Positions 37,347 to 40,925 of a stretch of 40,925 nucleotides of DNA are shown here, piece by piece. How positions within the stretch are numbered: the stretch's first letter is position 1; every line of letters starts with the position of its first letter. The DNA comes from Streptomyces lasiicapitis. GTDB taxonomy: Bacteria; Actinomycetota; Actinomycetes; Streptomycetales; Streptomycetaceae. The notes beneath the pieces were generated by a model, which ran no database searches, was not told the origin of the DNA, and saw only the letters and a program-made list of their open reading frames with translations. The translations under genes and the position numbers were made by a program. Location: contig NZ_BMNG01000023.1 of NCBI RefSeq assembly GCF_014646335.1, positions 1-40,925 of the forward strand, in the 5' to 3' direction.

Positions 37347-38462
37347 ATGTGGCCAGAACAGCAGCCGCCCGGGGGCGAGCAGAACCCGCAGGACCAGGGT
37401 GCGAACCCGTACCAGCAGCCCGGGTACCAGCAGCCGAATCCGTATCAGCAGCCCGGGTACCAGCAGCAGCCGGGATACCAGCAGCCCAACCCCTACCAGC
37501 AGCCGCCCGCCGGGCAGCCCCCCGTGGGCCAGCCGGGGCAGCCGACGGGCGGGCAGCCGCAGTGGGGCGCGCCCACGTTCCCGATGGGTACGCCCCAGGC
37601 CGCCGGGCCCGGCCCGAGCGGCGGCGGCGACGGCGGCGGCAACAGGACGAAGCTCACGGCCATCATCGCGGCGGCCGCGGTCGTCGTGGCCGCGGGCGTC
37701 ACCGGCTTCCTGGTCCTCGGCGGTGACGGCGACGACAAGGACGGCAAGTCCGACCAGGCCGGCTCCAAGCCGTCCAAGTCCGTCTCCAAGAAGCCGAGCC
37801 CCACGGCGAAGCCCGACGACGACAACCCGCGCGGCACCGGCGGCGACCCCAAGCCGACCGTCCCCGGCTGGCAGGTCGTCGTGAACCCCAAGTGGGGCAC
37901 GGCCTTCGACGTACCGGCGGACTGGGTCGTGAAGTCCCCGGACACGATCATGGGCTTCGAGGACAACAAGGGCGACGGCACCAAACCGCTCATCGTCATG
38001 TCCGCGCCCGCCATCCTCAAAGAGAAGTGGTGCACGTCCGACGACGACAAGGACGGGCGGATGGACGACACCTCGCTCGCCGCCGTCGGCACCAAGGGCC
38101 AGAACGGCGCCAAGAACACCAAGGACGTCTCCCGCAACGACTCGGCGTGGTGGGTCTTCGGCGGCTACACCGGCCAGAAGAAGGCCGACAAGAAGAAGAT
38201 CAAGATCGGCAAGACCGAGTCGTACACCACCAAGTCCGGCATCAAGGGCAGCGTCACGACGTCCACGACGTCCGGTGCCGCCGGTTCGGACAAGTGCGAC
38301 TCCGAGGGCAAGGCGACGACGTTCGCGTTCAAGAACGCGGCGGGCGACTACGTGGCGTGGACGCTGTACGGCGCCAAGGGCGTGAAGGAAGAGGTCTCCG
38401 ACGCCCAGATGAAGAAGATCCTCGCGACGGTGCGGCTCAACGGGGACCCCGAGGAGTCCTGA
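37347..38462 (+). CDS. Membrane-anchored extracytoplasmic protein, paralogue C
   Basis: The 371-residue protein is the longest of the three. The N-terminal tail has extra NPYQQPGYQQ copies and a GQPPVGQPGQPTGGQPQW segment. One helix (AAAVVVAAGVTGFLVLGG) follows, then a Lys/Ser/Pro/Asp linker and the external domain from VPGWQVVVNPKWGTAFDVPADW. The Cys-acidic loop is EKWCTSDDDKDGRMDD, and the second Cys is in SDKCDSEGKA. The strands TKSGIKGS and GVKEE-(V/I)-(S/P)DA are shared by all copies. B and C share an almost identical first 35 residues, so this pair diverged most recently or exchanged sequence. ATG 37347 is set by its -10 box. Function unknown. Confidence 0.87.
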   Translation: MWPEQQPPGGEQNPQDQGANPYQQPGYQQPNPYQQPGYQQQPGYQQPNPYQQPPAGQPPVGQPGQPTGGQPQWGAPTFPMGTPQAAGPGPSGGGDGGGNRTKLTAIIAAAAVVVAAGVTGFLVLGGDGDDKDGKSDQAGSKPSKSVSKKPSPTAKPDDDNPRGTGGDPKPTVPGWQVVVNPKWGTAFDVPADWVVKSPDTIMGFEDNKGDGTKPLIVMSAPAILKEKWCTSDDDKDGRMDDTSLAAVGTKGQNGAKNTKDVSRNDSAWWVFGGYTGQKKADKKKIKIGKTESYTTKSGIKGSVTTSTTSGAAGSDKCDSEGKATTFAFKNAAGDYVAWTLYGAKGVKEEVSDAQMKKILATVRLNGDPEES

Positions 38463-38537
38463 GCCGCCACCCGGGCGCCCCCTGGTCCCCGGTCTCTCCA
38501 GTCCCCCCGGTCGCCCCGCGGCGGCCGGGGAAACCAT

Positions 38538-38567
38538 TTGGCAAGGTCGTTCTCCCACGGGGATAGT
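38538..38567 (+). promoter_or_regulatory. Promoter of the MFS gene (leaderless)
   Basis: TTGGCA (38538-38543) and GATAGT (38562-38567) are 18 nt apart, close to the housekeeping sigma consensus of Streptomyces. The -10 ends 6 nt before GTG 38574 and 3 nt before GTG 38571, so 38574 is the likely first codon. Confidence 0.65.
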
Positions 38568-38573
38568 CCCGTG

Positions 38574-39902
38574 GTGACCTCTCCCGCCGCCTCCCGCCGC
38601 TCCTCCTGGGCCGGCCGCAACTACACGCTGCTCACCGCCGCCGCGATCATCACGAACCTGGGCGGCCACGGTGCGCTGATCGCGGCGGCGTTCGCGGTGC
38701 TCGACGCGGGCGGGGACGGCGGTGACGTGGGGCTCGTCGCGGCGGCCCGCACGCTGCCGCTCGTACTGTTCCTGCTCATCGGCGGCGCGGTGGCCGACCG
38801 GCTGCCGCGCCACCGCGTCATGGTCGCCGCCAACTCCCTGAACTGCGTGTCCCAGGCCGCTTTCGCGGTCGTCGTCCTCGCCGGGGATCCGCAGCTGTGG
38901 CAGATGCTGCTGCTCGCCGCGCTCGGCGGCACCGGCCAGGCGTTCTTCGGTCCCGCCTCCGAAGGCATGCTGCTCTCGTCCGTCAGCGGCGAGCAGGCGG
39001 GCCGCGCCTTCGCGCTGTACCGCATGGCCATGCAGGGCGCGGGCCTCGGCGGCGCTGCGCTCGGCGGCCTGATGGTCGCGATGATCGGGCCCGGCTGGGT
39101 CCTCGCCGTGGACGCGGTCGCGTTCGCCGCCGCGGGCGCGCTGCGCGCCTTCCTCGACGTCAGCCACATACCGCCGCGCGCGCCCGGCGGGGGCCTCCTC
39201 GCCGATCTGCGGGACGGCTGGCGGGAGTTCACCGGACGGCCCTGGCTGTGGTCGATCGTGGCGCAGTTCTCGGTGGTGGTGGCGGTCGTCGGCGCGGCCG
39301 AGTCCGTGTTCGGGCCGCTGGTCGCCGAGGACGAGCTGGGCGGCGCGGGGCCGTGGGGCCTCGCGCTCGGGGCGTTCGGCGCGGGCACGGTCTGCGGGGC
39401 GCTGCTGATGACGCGCTGGAAGCCGCGGCGGCTCCTGTTCGCCGGTACGTTGTGCGTCTTCCCGCTCGCCGCGCCGTCCGCGGCCCTGGCGGTGCCGCTG
39501 CCGGTGGCCGGGCTCGCCGCGGTGATGTTCGTCAGCGGCGTCGCGATCGAGGTGTTCGGCGTCTCCTGGATGACGGCGATGCATCAGGAGATCCCGGAGG
39601 AGAAGCTGTCGCGCGTCGCGGCGTACGACTGGTTCGGGTCCATCGCGATGGTGCCGCTCGCGACGGCGCTCGCGGGCCCCGCCGAGCAGGCCTTCGGCCG
39701 GTCGCCCTCGCTGTGGGGCTGCGCCGTGCTGGTGGTCGTGGTGACGGCGGCGGTGCTGTTCGTTCCGGACGTACGGAATCTCACTCGGCGTACGAAGGAG
39801 GTCGCGGCGTCGCAAGGGCCGACCGCCCAGGGGCCGACCTCGCCGGGGCCGCAAGCTGCGAGTGTCCAGGAGACGGTGTCCCTGGAGAAGCCCTCCGCCT
39901 GA
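38574..39902 (+). CDS. MFS transporter (MFS_3/enterobactin-exporter-like)
   Basis: This 442-residue protein has about 12 membrane helices. The loop between helices two and three is GGAVADRLPRHRVMVAANSLNC, the MFS motif A. The second half has ALGAFGAGTVCGALLMTRWKPRRLL and a soluble tail rich in Gln/Pro (ASQGPTAQGPTSPGPQ). Members of this set export siderophores or drugs; the substrate is not evident. GTG 38574 (or 38571) is preceded by a TTGGCA/GATAGT promoter. It is convergent with the spermidine-synthase-like gene, and the 31-nt array lies between the two stop codons. Confidence 0.92.
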   Translation: MTSPAASRRSSWAGRNYTLLTAAAIITNLGGHGALIAAAFAVLDAGGDGGDVGLVAAARTLPLVLFLLIGGAVADRLPRHRVMVAANSLNCVSQAAFAVVVLAGDPQLWQMLLLAALGGTGQAFFGPASEGMLLSSVSGEQAGRAFALYRMAMQGAGLGGAALGGLMVAMIGPGWVLAVDAVAFAAAGALRAFLDVSHIPPRAPGGGLLADLRDGWREFTGRPWLWSIVAQFSVVVAVVGAAESVFGPLVAEDELGGAGPWGLALGAFGAGTVCGALLMTRWKPRRLLFAGTLCVFPLAAPSAALAVPLPVAGLAAVMFVSGVAIEVFGVSWMTAMHQEIPEEKLSRVAAYDWFGSIAMVPLATALAGPAEQAFGRSPSLWGCAVLVVVVTAAVLFVPDVRNLTRRTKEVAASQGPTAQGPTSPGPQAASVQETVSLEKPSA

Positions 39903-39908
39903 GGCGGT

Positions 39909-40032
39909 GGCCGCTCAGCCGACGCTGAACGCCCCGTCCGGCCGCTCAGCCGACGCTGAACGCCCCGTCCGGCCGCTCAGCCGACGCTGAACGCCCCGTC
40001 CGGCCGCTCAGCCGACGCTGAACGCCCCGTCC
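39909..40032. repeat. Four exact tandem copies of a 31-nt unit
   Basis: Copies at 39909-39939, 39940-39970, 39971-40001 and 40002-40032 are identical; an 8-nt partial copy follows. The unit contains TCAGC-CGAC-GCTGA, a 5-bp hairpin. On the reverse strand each copy contains the last eight codons and stop of the spermidine-synthase-like gene; only copy four is translated. The array lies between convergent genes. Confidence 0.9.
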
Positions 40033-40904
40033 GGCGGCTCCGGCGACGCCACCGCGTCCGCGTCCCGTACGGCACGGGCGTCACCGATGAAGCTCCGCAG
40101 CGCGTCCCCGTGCACCACTCGCGCGGGAAACGCGTCCGCGGCCGTGCGGCGGGCGAGCGCGGCCACGTCGAGCGGGGCGTGCGAGGCGAGCAGCACGGCG
40201 TTGCCGAAGCGGCGGCCGCGCAGGACGGCGGGCTCGGCGATGAGCGCCAGCTCGTCGAAGACCTCGGCGAAGGTGGCCAGTTGGGAGCGGAGGAAGGCGA
40301 AGCGCGCGCCGGACCCGCTGCCGGCGCCGTCGGCGAGGTTCGCGGCGTAGCAGCCGTCTGCGCGCAGTACGCGGCGCACCGCGCGGGCGTACGCGTCCGA
40401 CGTCAGGTGCGCGGGCACCCGCGAGCCGCCGAACACATCGCCCACGAGCACGTCGGCGCTCGCCTCGGGCGCCGCCTCCACCCAGGTCCGGGCGTCGGCG
40501 CCGTGCGTGGTGATCCCGGAGCCGGAGGGCAGCGGCAGGTGCTCCAGGACGAGTTCGAGCAGGCCCCGGTCGGCCTCCACCACGTCCTGCCGGGAGCCGG
40601 GCCGCGTCGCGGTGACATAGCGGGGCAGCGTGAGCGCGCCGCCGCCGAGGTGGACGATGTCCAGCGGCCGGTCCGGTGCGGCGGCGGTGTCCAGTACGTG
40701 CGCGAGCCTGCGGGCGTACTCGAACTCCAGGTGCGTGGGCGCGTCCAGATCGACGTACGACTGCGGCGCCCCGTCGACCGTGAGCAGCCAGGCCCGCGGC
40801 CGGTCCACGTCGGGGAGCAGCTTGGCGGTGCCGTGGTCGACGGTCCGGGTGACGGGTATCGGCTCGGCGTCGGGGGTGGCTCGGTCGGCGGGCTCGTCGT
40901 TCAC
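40008..40904 (-). CDS. Spermidine-synthase-like protein
   Basis: This 298-residue protein has a Rossmann core as in spermidine synthases and SAM methyltransferases: LDIVHLGGGALTLPRYVTATRP for the SAM-site Gly loop, QDVVEADRGLLELV, and ADVLVGDVFGGSRVPAHLTSDAYARAVRRVL in the place of the catalytic Asp loop. The classical DxxD putrescine site is not complete, so the true substrate may be something else; actinobacteria use such fused or lone homologues as unnamed transferases. Start GTG 40904; CACAAT lies six nt upstream, again leaderless-like. It ends inside the fourth copy of the 31-nt array, which supplies its last eight codons. Confidence 0.88.
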   Translation of the reverse strand: MNDEPADRATPDAEPIPVTRTVDHGTAKLLPDVDRPRAWLLTVDGAPQSYVDLDAPTHLEFEYARRLAHVLDTAAAPDRPLDIVHLGGGALTLPRYVTATRPGSRQDVVEADRGLLELVLEHLPLPSGSGITTHGADARTWVEAAPEASADVLVGDVFGGSRVPAHLTSDAYARAVRRVLRADGCYAANLADGAGSGSGARFAFLRSQLATFAEVFDELALIAEPAVLRGRRFGNAVLLASHAPLDVAALARRTAADAFPARVVHGDALRSFIGDARAVRDADAVASPEPPDGAFSVG

Positions 40905-40925
40905 CGGTCCATTGTGCCCGCCGAG

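Noticed and set aside
37338..39854. 838-residue reverse open frame
   Set aside because: Antisense to paralogue C and the MFS gene, both with clear structure.
39909..40032. CRISPR array
   Set aside because: The copies abut with no spacers, and no cas genes are present.

Overview
The window is very GC-rich, its codons end almost always in G or C, and its protein families (TerD, PucR-type regulator, BlaI/M56 pair, Tat-exported hydrolases, Q/P/Y-rich single-pass membrane proteins) together point to a chromosomal segment of a Streptomyces-type actinomycete. No rRNA, tRNA, transposase, prophage or CRISPR array was seen. I call 39 protein genes, one cut by the left edge. Most are closely packed with ATGA, GTGA or TGATG overlaps.

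Layout. 1-4.4 kb: M56/BlaI sensor-repressor pair, terD, a CoA-binding protein, a PucR-type regulator and a small membrane protein. 4.7-8.2 kb: a P-loop ATPase (Sll1717-like) and a two-HTH regulator, separated by strong hairpins and four direct repeats. 8.2-17.1 kb: a glycan/redox locus with an epimerase carrying a Cys/His insert, histidine kinase, OmpR-type regulator, family-2 glycosyltransferase, DUF2064-type transferase, SAM methyltransferase, a small membrane protein, a cytochrome-b/molybdopterin oxidoreductase fusion and a GT-C-like membrane protein. 17.1-20 kb: a beta-propeller phytase with a PHO box, and olsA/olsB-like ornithine-lipid genes. 20.3-25.8 kb: metabolic and transport singles. 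25.8-33.8 kb: two translationally coupled pairs of exported hydrolases (peptidase/beta-lactamase-like and esterase/GH3) around a DedA protein. 35-38.5 kb: three tandem paralogues of an uncharacterised membrane-anchored protein. 38.6-40.9 kb: an MFS exporter and a spermidine-synthase-like protein, separated by four exact copies of a 31-nt repeat.

The best candidate for an undescribed system is the 8.2-17.1 kb locus. Four 16-nt boxes of the form TKACG-N6-KGACG (half-sites 11 nt apart, as for OmpR-type regulators) sit before the epimerase, in the regulator/glycosyltransferase divergent gap, and twice in the oxidoreductase/GT-C gap. Two of them lie in an 18-nt identical block placed exactly 46 nt before the -10 box of two genes 7 kb apart. 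The simplest reading is that the embedded two-component system controls the whole set, which would build and oxidatively or methyl-modify an exported sugar. The end product cannot be read from sequence.

A second recurring theme is leaderless transcription: at least ten genes have a TANNNT-like -10 box ending 6-8 nt before the start codon. A third is phosphate: PHO-box-like 11-nt repeats precede the phytase and, less certainly, the ornithine-lipid operon.
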